Origin: Branchiostoma floridae
Lineage: Eukaryota; Chordata; Leptocardii; Amphioxiformes; Branchiostomatidae
Assembly (NCBI RefSeq): GCF_000003815.2
Contig: NC_049989.1
Span: 9,154,880-9,218,879 of the forward strand
Reading direction: 5' to 3'
DNA length: 64,000 nucleotides
A model generated the notes under the pieces. That model saw nothing but the letters and a program-made list of their open reading frames with translations, had not been told where the DNA came from and made no database searches. The position numbers were made by a program, and so were the translations under genes. Position 1 is the stretch's first letter, and each line of letters starts with the position of its first letter. Below are positions 26,801 through 36,523 of the stretch, in pieces.

Positions 26801-27263
26801 TGTTTTCCCATTGTTCATTATTGCCTTGTTGTATGTAAAGGTAGGCCTAACGATCTGGAACAGATCGAAACCAGGAAACAATCAGAGTAGAACACTGTTG
26901 AACACTGTGCAACATCTCGGGAATTCCGTGTCATACAGCTCCCATTCAAGCACCGTTGCTATCCACCGTGTCGTAATGCCACAATCTAGCTCCCCAGAAA
27001 CACAGAAGAAACTCCACGTCATCCGAATGTTGCTAGTTGTTGTGGTCGTGTTTGCTTTATCCTGGCTCCCTCTCTACATCCTAACGATTGTTTCTGCCTT
27101 CGTCGAATTTACCGATGATGTGACCATTGTAACTTACCACTACGTTTTCCCGGTTGTACGTTGGATGGCATTTTTCAACTGTGGAGTGAACCCGATTATC
27201 TATGGTTATTACAATAAGAACTTCCAAAAAGGCTTCTACCAGCTTGTCAGGTCATCATCATGA
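23853..27263 (+). CDS. Neuropeptide FF receptor-like GPCR (gene 2), three coding exons
   Basis: Predicted peptide-hormone GPCR, 364 aa; exons 23,853-24,144, 25,814-25,913 and 26,561-27,263, total divisible by three. N-terminal NMT and NDS are glycosylation sites. TM1 about 31-56 with GN at 50-51, TM2 with LAVAD at 75-79, loop-1 SWPFGEAMC (98-106), DRY 130-132, loop-2 cysteine 189 in [10 protein letters not shown]6 [11 protein letters not shown]7 [16 protein letters not shown], the DR-Y intron position, the loop-2 C-x-E/D-x-W-P motif and the TM2 signature are typical of NPFF receptors; the loop-2 acid is known there to face the ligand arginine. Exon 3 carries TM4 to the C-terminus without an intron, unlike gene 1. 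The third intracellular loop ([11 protein letters not shown] region) differs from gene 3. Kozak context ACATGG supports the start. AATAAA follows at 27,542. Confidence 0.9.
24686..25655. mobile_element. piggyBac-like non-autonomous element, intact ends
   Basis: 970 bp flanked by TTAA on both sides (24,682-24,685 and 25,656-25,659). Left end CCCTCAAGCACCCGA, and further in GTGGGGTCCAAACGGACCCC; right end, read inversely, CCCTCAAACACCCGAGTGGG then GTCCATTTGGACCCC. TTAA duplication plus CCC-starting termini is the hallmark of piggyBac. The interior has no transposase frame and includes TTGCCATGGCAACC and AAATGACGTCATAATG. It lies in intron 1 of GPCR gene 2. Confidence 0.8.
25914..26560 (+). other. 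Intron 2 of GPCR gene 2
   Basis: Phase-2 intron inside the DRY arginine codon, donor GTGAGA at 25,914, acceptor TTTTCCCTTTAG ending at 26,560. No repeat or gene recognised. The acceptor and the eight bases before it are identical to the corresponding site of gene 3. Confidence 0.75.
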
Positions 27264-27541
27264 GTTGATTCTTAAAAACCGCCTAAACGAACATTGCGCA
27301 TGACGCGTAATCTTTATATTCAGTCTAACATTTCAACAAAAGAGTATCGAAACAGATGATTTTGCAACAGATGCTGAACCTGATACCGTTTTCAGGATGG
27401 TTGACCCAATGGTTCAAGTCAGCAGATCTTACAAATGTTAGTAACTGCCGATGGAAGTCGGTACCGTGCCCCGGGAAAATCGGAATTCTCTTGTGTAAGC
27501 TTAGAGTCCACGTATGCCATACATGCATAATTCTGAAGCGT

Positions 27542-27547
27542 AATAAA
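27542..27547 (+). terminator. Poly(A) signal for GPCR gene 2, candidate
   Basis: AATAAA about 280 bases after the stop codon; the first such hexamer downstream on this strand. Confidence 0.4.
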
Positions 27548-27554
27548 ATTTAGT

Positions 27555-27800
27555 TAGAGTGTTTGCCCCAGAGTCAAGAGGCTATTACGTGGTTCAAACC
27601 CAAGAAATTCCCAATTGCTGTGCCCTTAGGAAAGACATTTAACATGAATTTCCGCCCTAATTTGACTAGGAATGCCCCTCGGATAGGACTTTTAAATGGA
27701 GGTCCCATGTTTGAGGAGAGGCATGCCTCGAGCACGCTTAAACACCCAAGACACTCATGGAAAATAGTGGGGTTCCTTACCGGTGTGAATGACTCATAAC
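27555..27800 (+). mobile_element. tRNA-derived SINE
   Basis: A perfect B-box, GGTTCAAACCC, sits at 27,591-27,601. It is followed by CCCTTAGGAAAGACATTTAA, the downstream motif (CTTGGGAAAGGCACTTAACA type) common in marine-animal SINEs. The A-box side is degenerate. Ends near TGTGAATGACTC at about 27,795. Confidence 0.55.
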
Positions 27801-28049
27801 CTTAGCCACACTTGGTCATATACTGTCGGACTGATGTCATCAGAGCACTGAAAGGCCGCCATTACATAACCTTGCGATTTAGCGATTATTAACCCCGACA
27901 ATTCAGTGCCTGCGAAGGAAAATTCGGCCCAGCTAAAAACAAACGAATGGTGCGGGATTTTTATTCTAGAATATTCGGGACGCCCCAGTGTTGAAGAATT
28001 ACTTGTATATCCTTCTACTTATTGAATAAAATGTTCTGTTTTCATTTGT

Positions 28050-28310
28050 ATTTTTTGCGCTTGTTTGTGGAAAGCATAACTCGAGAAGGTGCTGTGGTAT
28101 CTTCACGATATTTTGCAGGTGTGTAGTGGTTTTAAAGAGGAAGGTCAAGTGCGAAAATGGTTTGCCTGGGTCTCAACTACGCTGCTTTGCGTTTGTCTGT
28201 GAACAAGATAAATCGAAATGTTGCAGATGGATTTCCATGATATTTAGTAGATGGGTAAGGGTGGCAAAAGGAAGGTCAAGTTCAATAATAGGCCTCCTAG
28301 CGGCGACTTG
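28050..28310. repeat. Two diverged tandem units of about 140 bp
   Basis: GCGCTTGTTTGTGGAAAGCA, then GATATTTTGCAG and GAGGAAGGTCAAGTGCGAAA in unit one correspond to GCGTTTGTCTGTGAACAAGA, then GATATTTAGTAG and AAGGAAGGTCAAGTTC in unit two. A third echo of the GGTCAAGTTCGAAAATGG part lies at 29,040, and a dispersed copy at 15.58 kb. Confidence 0.5.
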
Positions 28311-28479
28311 CGATTCTGCAGCGGCGCTTTAAATTTAGAGGTCAAATTTTCTACAAATGGCAGGTTCATGATTCTTAAGTGTCTTGGGGCAAGGAGTAAG
28401 CGGTGTAGCTTTGGGCCCCCTATAGCTAGCGGCTTGTTTTGAACTTCGGGGGCCAATGTTGGATAATTTAACCCTATCC

Positions 28480-29000
28480 AGTAGTTAAGCTATATCCGCC
28501 ATCTTGGATTATCAATCTTGAATGTTTTAAGATACATTTCTTTTCAACATATAACGCTAAAACCCCATAAACGTTCACATGAATGTTTTCTGTAAGAAAA
28601 TACCAAGTAATGATGAAGACTGGGTGAAAATAAGCTGGTTATACTTTTCATCATGATATTGTCGGCCATCTTGGATTTTGACCAATTACGTCATCTCATT
28701 AACATCATTTATGAATATTTAATTATAAATGTTCAACTAAGATGTGTTGGATATTAAAGATATATGAAAAGAAGTAATTAGTTTAGCAAGAAAATCTTAA
28801 AATCCTATTGTTTTAAAATTTGTGATTTTTGTAAAATTTGCCTTTCATTCAAAAACCCGTTGCCATGGCAAGACGAAAAAAAACCCTCTATTTTTGGTAA
28901 ATTATTGCCAACAATATTCTAGGATAAGTCACCAAGTTTTGTGTTCTAGTACAAGCCATTTGGGAGATATACGACGTCAAAGTTGGCGACATAACTTAAA
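28480..29000 (-). mobile_element. Old copy of the piggyBac-like non-autonomous family
   Basis: Shares ordered blocks with 16,870-17,350 and, inverted, with 24,686-25,655: GCCATCTTGGATTTTGACC, ATTACGTCATCTCATTAACA, GTTGCCATGGCAAGA, AAGTCACCAAGTTTTGTG and GATATACGACGTCAAAGTTG. No termini recognised. Confidence 0.5.
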
Positions 29001-30184
29001 GGGGGTGTGGACTTGAGAAGTACCTGCTGTGGAAAAGAAGGTCAAGTTCGAAAATGGTTTACCTGGCATTTTACCTGCCATTTTCCTACGGCACTGCAGT
29101 AGAATGTTTGTGTGTTTGTGGACAACAATACCCGAAGTTAGATGGGATGGATAAAATGGAATTTTCAACAGCTACAAACACACGTTCCTTGCAGTCGTTT
29201 GTTTTTGGGGTAGGTACTCTTTTGCAATACATGAATGAGACCTAATATTAAATAAAGGCGTGATTATTTGGCGAAGAGATGTGTTCGTGGAACTCTAGTT
29301 AGACATATTCTTGTACTTTATGCAGTGTATTCATAGGGTTATCTCTAGAACAAAGTGGCTGGAAATTTGATCTACCTGAAACAGAAAATATACGATTGTA
29401 TTGCTGACCTGTACATGTACATGATAGTTGTCGTAACTCAAGTGGATTGTCCAGAAGTTTCGTTAACTTACAACTTTCTTCTGGTCTGAATTACTCTCTG
29501 GTGGTAGGTGGACTAAATGTATTATTATTTTGTGTTGGAAAAGATGCATTCTCTATGAAACGTATGCTGATATTTATGTTGTTAAACAAAACGCTCAAAT
29601 GACTGTCTTCGTGTTTATGAGTAAAAGTGAACTCATGTAAACAAAACGCTCAAACAACTGTCTTTTAATATGTGAACTAATGTATTTATCCAAGAACGTA
29701 ACGTTAGGGGCACCTCGGTTCTAGGCTAGGTATCTATCTATATTATGTTTTCTACACAAGAATTGAAGACGCTAGTGTATCACAGTATCCAACTTTCTTG
29801 AATACCATAAGAAGAAACATTTGCAAAGGCAAATATCTTATTTCTTACAGAACTTTAGTAGACTTTTTTGTTAGTTCAGCCCAATGACCATTTTCTATCA
29901 TTTATAGACCTTAGGACCAATTGTATAAATGATAGTCCAGACTCATCATGATGATATATTGATACTTATGCGGATAATTATGCTTATTCATAGAGATTCA
30001 TGTAGGTAGTTCATCGTATACACCTGTTTGTTCAGATATATAGTTGTAATAGACCTTATGAAAGTCGAGGTACTTTTATTGTGTCTAAAAGATCATCAAT
30101 ATCATTCTATTGAAATATCTCATGACATTTTTGTAGATGATTAGCATATTTGTTTTTTCTTTCGTTACAGATACCATGGGTGAG

Positions 30185-30600
30185 GCCATATGTAGATTTG
30201 ATTACATGAACGACATTCGAGCTCCAATCATTCTTCAAAATTAAAACGCCTTCGGTCATGCTGTAACTCATAAAAAACAGCTGCCGGAGATTGCAATAAT
30301 GCCAATATGGAGCGGAAAATGATACTAATGTCATAGCATGCCAACATTAATCCCTGGGCGAAGAAGAAAAATGTAAAAGAACAAAAATGAAGAATGTTTT
30401 GCTCGGTATACCATATTCTGTGTATTTACTCGTATATTCAACCTTCCTTACCACATAGATTTCATAATGAAGAAAACTTTTTTGCCAAACTTTTTTCTAT
30501 TCGCAAGCTCGTATTAGATTTGTAATGAACAGGGGATGTCATCCATATAATCAAATCAACATGGCCTTGATGATGCAAACGTGCTTAAAGATTCGTCAGT
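30185..30600 (+). repeat. Duplicate segment, copy A (matches 54,460-54,830)
   Basis: Shared landmarks in the same order and orientation: GGCCATA-GATTTGAT, ATGA/GACAT-CGAG, AAAGAACAAAAATGAAGA, TCGGTATAC, TATTCTGT, TTCAACCTTC, GGATGTCATCCATAT and CATGGCCTT. Here the segment follows a good acceptor (CTTTCGTTACAG, ending 30,170). The frame after it reads a short peptide containing CRFDYMNDIR and stops at 30,242-30,244. Could be the last exon of a lost gene or simply duplicated 3' flank. Confidence 0.55.
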
Positions 30601-31345
30601 AATACTAAAATTTCATTGTTAAGAATATTTGTGTTTGTTTGTAACATACGACACCGAGCATCCCGATGTGTCTCTTTTTTTATCTTATTGGCAGGGAAGC
30701 ATACTTGCCATCAATGTACCGAGCACAACAGAGACTTAGAGCGACGTTAAGTTACTTTGATATTAGATGTCCATTGTTGGTGTGCATATGCGCATAACCT
30801 GTTCTTACGGATTCCATATAACTTTGTATTGCAATAGTGATAATTTATTTGATGTATACATATTTATGGACATAATAAAGTACATTTAACAATATGTTCA
30901 CGCATTGTGTGCTTACTGAATTAAGAAGTTTTTAGACATTAACTTGAAGATCCTTTTAATCATTTTTTCATGCCGATCTAAAGAGCCCTTGGTACGTTTC
31001 CTTTAACATCCAAAAAGTCACACATCAGGACCGTTAACCATTAATACTGCAAACTATTTTCCGTGTAAAATGAACTTAACGCAGTTCTAACAGCACATGC
31101 GGTATTTTTTGTTCTTTTAAATCGTGTTCAGCTATCCAAAAGAGACTGTCAAGGTTGACGTTTTGAAATCCGTGTAAGCCTTACTTTTGCTGTCCATTGG
31201 TGCTGGCACGTGCGTTATGTAAAGTAAAGTGAAGATGACGAGTTGACATCAAGACAATAACTAATAAGGTCTTTTTGCTGTTGATCGCTGATGACGCACA
31301 CGCATTGAGGTGCGCACGCTGAGTGCCATGGGAACGCCGGCTAAC

Positions 31346-31388
31346 GGACGTTACAAGGACGTCACCGACGTCTCCACGACGTTACAAT
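31346..31388. promoter_or_regulatory. Cluster of four spaced ACGT cores
   Basis: ACGT occurs at 31,348, 31,359, 31,368 and 31,379, spaced 11, 9 and 11 bases, inside a CpG-rich patch (GGACGTTACAA, GGACGTCACC). bZIP/CRE-like factors bind such cores, but no neighbouring gene start is known, so function is a guess. Confidence 0.2.
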
Positions 31389-31401
31389 AACAATTAGGAC
31401 G

Positions 31402-31740
31402 CCATTGACTAGAATTTCTGAATTTCTCAACCATATAAAGAGAGTATCACGTGTCTTTCTGTACCGAGCAACCATACTCTGGAACTCCTTGCCATCTGAC
31501 ATCAAGTCACTGTGTAAACTGTCCAGTTTTAAGTTCATGATCTCAGATATTGTTACTTAGACCTTTGACCTCCAGCTTTTTAAAATGTTGTAGATAGACA
31601 CTGTGCTTTTATTGTCAATAGTTCGATTGTTGATACTCTGATTGAAATGTTGCACTTTGTACTTTTTAATGTATGTAGTTTACTAATGTTGGGTACTATT
31701 GGACGAAAAGGTTTCGTAAGCAAATGAAATGAATAGATGA
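31402..31740 (+). mobile_element. 3' end of a second LINE, truncated
   Basis: The frame 31,402-31,560 ends with RATILWNSLPSDIKS then SSFKFMISDIVT and a TAG, which matches the C-terminal pattern (F-R-x(n)-WNSLP-x(n)-SF-K) of jockey/CR1-like LINE polyproteins. A 3' tail with GTTGGGTACTATTGGACG follows and ends at AAATGAAATGAATAGATGAG. 5'-truncated. A different family from the one at 1.9-2.5 kb. Confidence 0.7.
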
Positions 31741-34334
31741 GTTAACACGATCTGCGCAGCGTTACTGTGTGACACAAAATCTTGTAAGATCTTGGTTCGT
31801 AGTTTTTTTACGATTCGGGGCTGATTTGACTGTCTGAATATGGCAATGAAGGTCAGGATTTCGTCTTTATACTGAGTAAAATGGAAAAAATCGCAAGGAT
31901 ACGTTGTCCAAGAGCTCCAGTGGCGCTAAAACACAACACACAGAGAACGTAACGTTATGGTCTAGGTACTAGTAATCAGGCGACGAAGCCGCATTACCGC
32001 TATCGCGCATTAATATCAGGAAGTATTGGCTTCACCACGGAATCTGAGCCACCAGATAACGCTACGAAAAACGGACTGTTTGGGAAATATAAAAGATTCT
32101 ACACTGTTAAAGCTGTAGCCGTAAATTAAAGAGCCGAAATGAAGATGAAAACCTGTAATTTTCGTCTTATTTTCACGAACCACTTTCACGTAACCAAGAA
32201 AAGAAATGCCACACTGGAACTCGAAATCTGCCCCACCCCTTCTCCCGCGCGTTTTCAATCATGGACGCTTAACTCGGGGTAACCGTTAAAAAACACCAAT
32301 AAGAGCCAAGTGCCAGAGTCACTATGGAAACATGAAAAATGACGCTTTTTGCACGAGAGGTCATGACCTCCATCTGGGTCAATTCTTTAATGAATAAATG
32401 AATAAAGGTCTCCTTCGCAGTTATTACTTCTGGCAGTGCTGAGGGGTGGGGGGTGAGGCTCAAACTCCCATCTTCACGAATTTGAGATTTATAAGCCAAT
32501 GTTGAAAATCACGAACTAGCGCCCCCCCCCCAAAAAAAAATAAAAGCCACCGTCGCTACAAGTCTGCGGTGGAGGATACAAACATAGGCTTTCACTCGAT
32601 TACGATGGCGTTATATTCTCCTCCGCCTTTATTTGGAGATTTGATACAAAAAGAACGTAAAAATGACGTTGTGGTGCCACGTGTGCCTAAGATGATGTTT
32701 GTTGTATTACTGATATCACATTATCAGTATACATGTACACATTTCGTGCTGCCGATCCTGTTGATATTGTATACGTTGATATGTATTTTCTCTTTATTTT
32801 GTCCGGAGTTTTATGCGAGTCTGCATTGACAGATGGTCAATTTTCCCAGTTCACTGTCATTCGCAAAGACTTCATTCCATGTGTGATTTTGCCATGTTCT
32901 CAAGCATTCTGTTCTCTCTTAGAAAGTATGTCAAGTGATAGCCACATGTTTGTAGCATCTGCCCCGGACACATTTCTTTACAAAGTTTCCTTAATTGTCC
33001 AATCTTTGCATCTTTTGGCCTGGCATGGATAGCGACCAAGGTTATGGATGAAAAGTTTGTAGTTCGATGCTCAGGTACATTTTAGTCATGTAGGTATTGT
33101 TTGTACATGTACATGTGTGTTTATTACCAAGGCATCCCTCGGTATCAGTGATCAGTTGTTGAGAGGGTTACCCTGGTAAAGAAAACAAAACAGAATGAAA
33201 ATAAGATGAAATGTGATCCACTTAGACGCCTTTTTACACAGTTAAGTCTGGTGGCACTTAGTAAACCTGGTCTTTAAGAATCGTTGTACGTTAGAGCTTA
33301 CTCTTCTTGTATTGTGTGCAATAAAAATCTGATACGTGTCTGTTACCACATTTGTGTGTTGATTTTAATGTGTTTAACGTTAAGCGTCTAGAGTAGACAA
33401 CAAATAAAATACTACAATATAGAGAGTACTAGATCATTGTTCATATAGACACGTATAATTGATCTTGACTGGTTATTATCAGATTGCTAACAGGAATATT
33501 GCAGTATTTGAGATGCTCAAATAATACCTGGCAATCATAGTAATTTATTGTAACTATCTGTACTTCAAATCACATTTTTGTCATATCCATCGGAGAGGCA
33601 ATTTTTCATAAAATGAGAAACTAAAAGACTGTATGAAATTCTATATCTAGGCGTGTTTTGGAAACCATTTCTGTAAACAGACAGTGACACGTATACGTCA
33701 ACGGACCCAGTCTGCCAATTAAAGATCACTACGTATCCAACGTGGGCGAGCTATGTTTGGCACTATATCTAAGGCGTCTCCTTACTTCTAACTCAGTGAA
33801 GATCTAAGCATTTGGTTTGACAAGACTTAGGTACAGGTATTGCACAAATCATCAACATTCGGCGTCAAATAATCGGTGAGTCAATGACTCTTTTCCTTCT
33901 TTTATAGCTAGAGACAAAAAGACATGTCCTACGGTGTATACGTTGCGCAATGTATCTAAGGCCATCTATATAGCAAAAGCTTGTAAAATCAGCCTGTCTT
34001 CACAGCAGGCGTCAACTTGGCTTTTTTGTTCTCTTTGTGCCAGATTGTGAATGCATATGTTATTATGAAAGATACCGCGACCGGCTTGCTAACTGACAAG
34101 TCATGTTGTCTATCCCGGCCGGGTACAATGTTGAACACACATTTCTATTTGTGCACAAAAAGGCGTAGTGCAATTTCTGTTGGTAAAATGTGCACTGAAG
34201 ATTTAGAGTGCTACAGAAAACCTTTTTCTATGAAATAGCAAGTGAAATAGCCATTGAATTGGGGCTTATAATTCGTGAGAAGCAAATGGAACTGCTTTGG
34301 GTTATTTTTATTGTACATAATTGTTACTCTAAAA

Positions 34335-34503
34335 GCAGAGGTTAGGCTCCAGTTGTTTTTTCTTACGTTTTTTAGTCGTTTTTATCGGGCTTTCTATTTT
34401 GTGTTGTATCTTGAAGTCCGCCGTTTGGTTTTGACAAGATACAATACGAAAATAGAAAGCCCAATAAAAACGACTAAAAAAACAGCCGGAGCCTAACCTC
34501 TGC
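34335..34503. mobile_element. Palindromic MITE
   Basis: 169 bp with terminal inverted repeats: left GCAGAGGTTAGGCTCC, right GGAGCCTAACCTCTGC. Pairing continues inward through TTTTAGTCGTTTTTATCGGG and TTTCTATTTTGTGTTGTATC. No coding capacity. Confidence 0.85.
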
Positions 34504-35001
34504 GTGGATAGTACGCAATTGTAACTTCTGTTTCTTCCATTTAAGTATTTCCAAAAGGTACTAAATATTTTACTACACCATTTGTAACGACCTTGTACTT
34601 TTAGACTTTAAGCACGGCTGATTACACAGGAATGCCTTGGAAGACAAAAGTGCTTAAAATCAATGTTCGGCAAAGATTTCTCTCCCAAATGTTATAAGAC
34701 GAACATTTCATAAACATATATTTGCAAATGTGGTGTTTGAAGTAAGTTAGTAGCATACTAAGGAATATTCAAAGCATTCGTTAATACGTTGCCATGAAAT
34801 CGTCAATGGTGTCCTTTTACCACAGGGCTATGACAGCTATTCATATGGCCAAACTGGCCTAAAGGTCTATTTCTTAGTGTAGCAACATTGAATTAGTAGT
34901 CATCAGTAGTTAAAAAGACTAACTATTTTGTTTCGCAACAGTCGGTGTAGGAAAGATCAGTGCCAACATTTAATGCGGCACTTTGGTTGTGTGATCATAA
35001 C

Positions 35002-35421
35002 TAGGGCTGGGTACCGGTACAAAACCGGTTTTTCTCATTGGACCGGTCCAGAAAAACCGGACCTGAAAAAATTCAGACCGGATGTTGGACCGATTGGAAA
35101 ATGAACTGATTATATGATCAGTCATTCACACGTTTTCGGGTGACCAGTCTAGGCAAATAACAAGAGCAAAGCAGAGTAGACTCTGTCATCTTTATCAACT
35201 TATACTCTACAGTCAATAGTACAGAGGTAGGTAAAACGCAAGTGGGAGTCGAATACCTCATAAAACAGATTTCTTTGTAGCAAAATGGACCATTGTTTTG
35301 AGTATCGTCCAGTCACAGTTTTCAAATAGAGAATCAGGTTCAGGTCAGGACCTGGACCTGATCCTCTGGACCTGAACCGGACCTGGACCTGAATTTTCTG
35401 TACCGGTACCCACCCCTAATC
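35002..35421. mobile_element. MITE with GGGTACCGGTAC termini
   Basis: Left end TAGGGCTGGGTACCGGTAC, right end GTACCGGTACCCACCCCTAA. The interior near both ends is rich in ACCGG and GGACCTGGACCTGA repeats. Related fragments occur at 56,080-56,215 and, shorter, near 15,730. Confidence 0.75.
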
Positions 35422-35715
35422 ATAACGTTTAAAAATGAAACAGACAGGGCGCTGGTAAGTCATTTGTTTATTCATAATTTATCTGGAAAAGTTGGTAACG
35501 TGACGATGGCTTCACGATATTCAGTTGTCAGAAAAAATAACCCAGTATAAGGTATCACACAAGCTTAAACCTCAAACATGGAGAACGAAATAAGCCTTTC
35601 GGAATCCGCTGAAGTCTTCAACATGGCACAACGAGTGAAAAGCCTTCTCGGTTACTCTAAGCGTTAATACAACTTTTGAGTTCGAGCAACGCACTGTTTC
35701 TTTTTCAAGTACGCA

Positions 35716-35850
35716 CGTGGACACATCACCACTGGCCACACTGACGGGCAGCTGTCAGAACAATCCCTTTGACGTGATATAACCTAATTTTGACGTAATG
35801 ATTAAATGTTGGGAGTATCAATAACGTTGTCAGGTGTAGTGACAGGAGGC
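35716..35850 (+). promoter_or_regulatory. Duplicated 5' flanking block of GPCR gene 3
   Basis: Counterpart of 23,273-23,410, with the CRE-like TGACGTGA at 35,770-35,777 and the same CAGCTG E-box. It ends at a similar ATCAATAACGTTGTCA. Distance to the start codon is about 800 bp here versus 580 bp in gene 2; the difference is filled by the MITE at 36,049-36,220 and other insertions. Confidence 0.6.
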
Positions 35851-36048
35851 ATGTTTGTGTAATCTTGCGGTGAGTTCACTGGCTGAAGTAACATAGGACG
35901 ATATGATGAGAACCATAATTATCGCCGTGGTAGGAGCGTGTTTTGTACAAATGTGTGTGTGAGAGGAGGCGCGTTGCAGAGAGAATGTGTCAGAGATCTA
36001 GAGACAGGCAGGTACAGAGACAGAGAAGGATTTATGATTTATTTAAAG

Positions 36049-36220
36049 GTTAATGACCCACCCTATGATTTATACGGTGCAATACTTCGTGATCAATCCC
36101 CATAACCACCGAATAAACGACCGAGCGTAGCGCCGGTCGTTTATGAGGTGGTTATAGGAACCGACCAGGGATTATGTTTATGGCACCGTATATACACGGA
36201 CAAAAAGCAGGTCATTCACC
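36049..36220. mobile_element. Palindromic MITE in the 5' flank of GPCR gene 3
   Basis: Left GGTTAATGACC and right GGTCATTCACC are inverse at the ends; TTATACGGTGC pairs with GCACCGTATA. The core hairpin pairs ATAACCACCGAATAAACGAC with GTCGTTTATGAGGTGGTTAT around GAGCGTAGCGCCG. Absent from the matching flank of gene 2, so it was inserted after the duplication. Confidence 0.75.
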
Positions 36221-36523
36221 TTATTATCATATAAGATATAAAGACATTTTCATATGTAGACAAATCTAGCTGTGACGACTTCCAATGGCACATTTGCTCA
36301 CTTCGTATTTGCAGTGGAATGGGTCCTTCTGATTGGTCGACGTAGCCTGACTAGTATATGATAATGTTCAATAACGTTTTATCATCCAAAAGGTGAGTTG
36401 ATAAAGTCCTCAATTTTTTAACGTAACAGTTATTTGTAGATATATGTCCCTTCAATGCGGCCATATATATATTTTTTCTGATACTTTGAAATAGACTACA
36501 TCGAGAGAGAGCAACCTTGAAAC

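Larger units (their letters stand above)
27264..36523. other. Intergenic region between GPCR genes 2 and 3 (9.3 kb)
   Basis: No gene can be supported. Elements listed separately: SINE at 27.56 kb, tandem-like repeat units at 28.05 kb, an old piggyBac-family fragment at 28.48 kb, the copy A duplicate at 30.19 kb, a spaced ACGT cluster at 31.35 kb, a LINE 3' end at 31.4 kb, MITEs at 34.3, 35.0 and 36.05 kb, and the duplicated 5' block of gene 3 at 35.7 kb. The stretches 29.2-30.1 and 31.8-34.3 kb show only short open frames without recognisable content. Confidence 0.6.
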
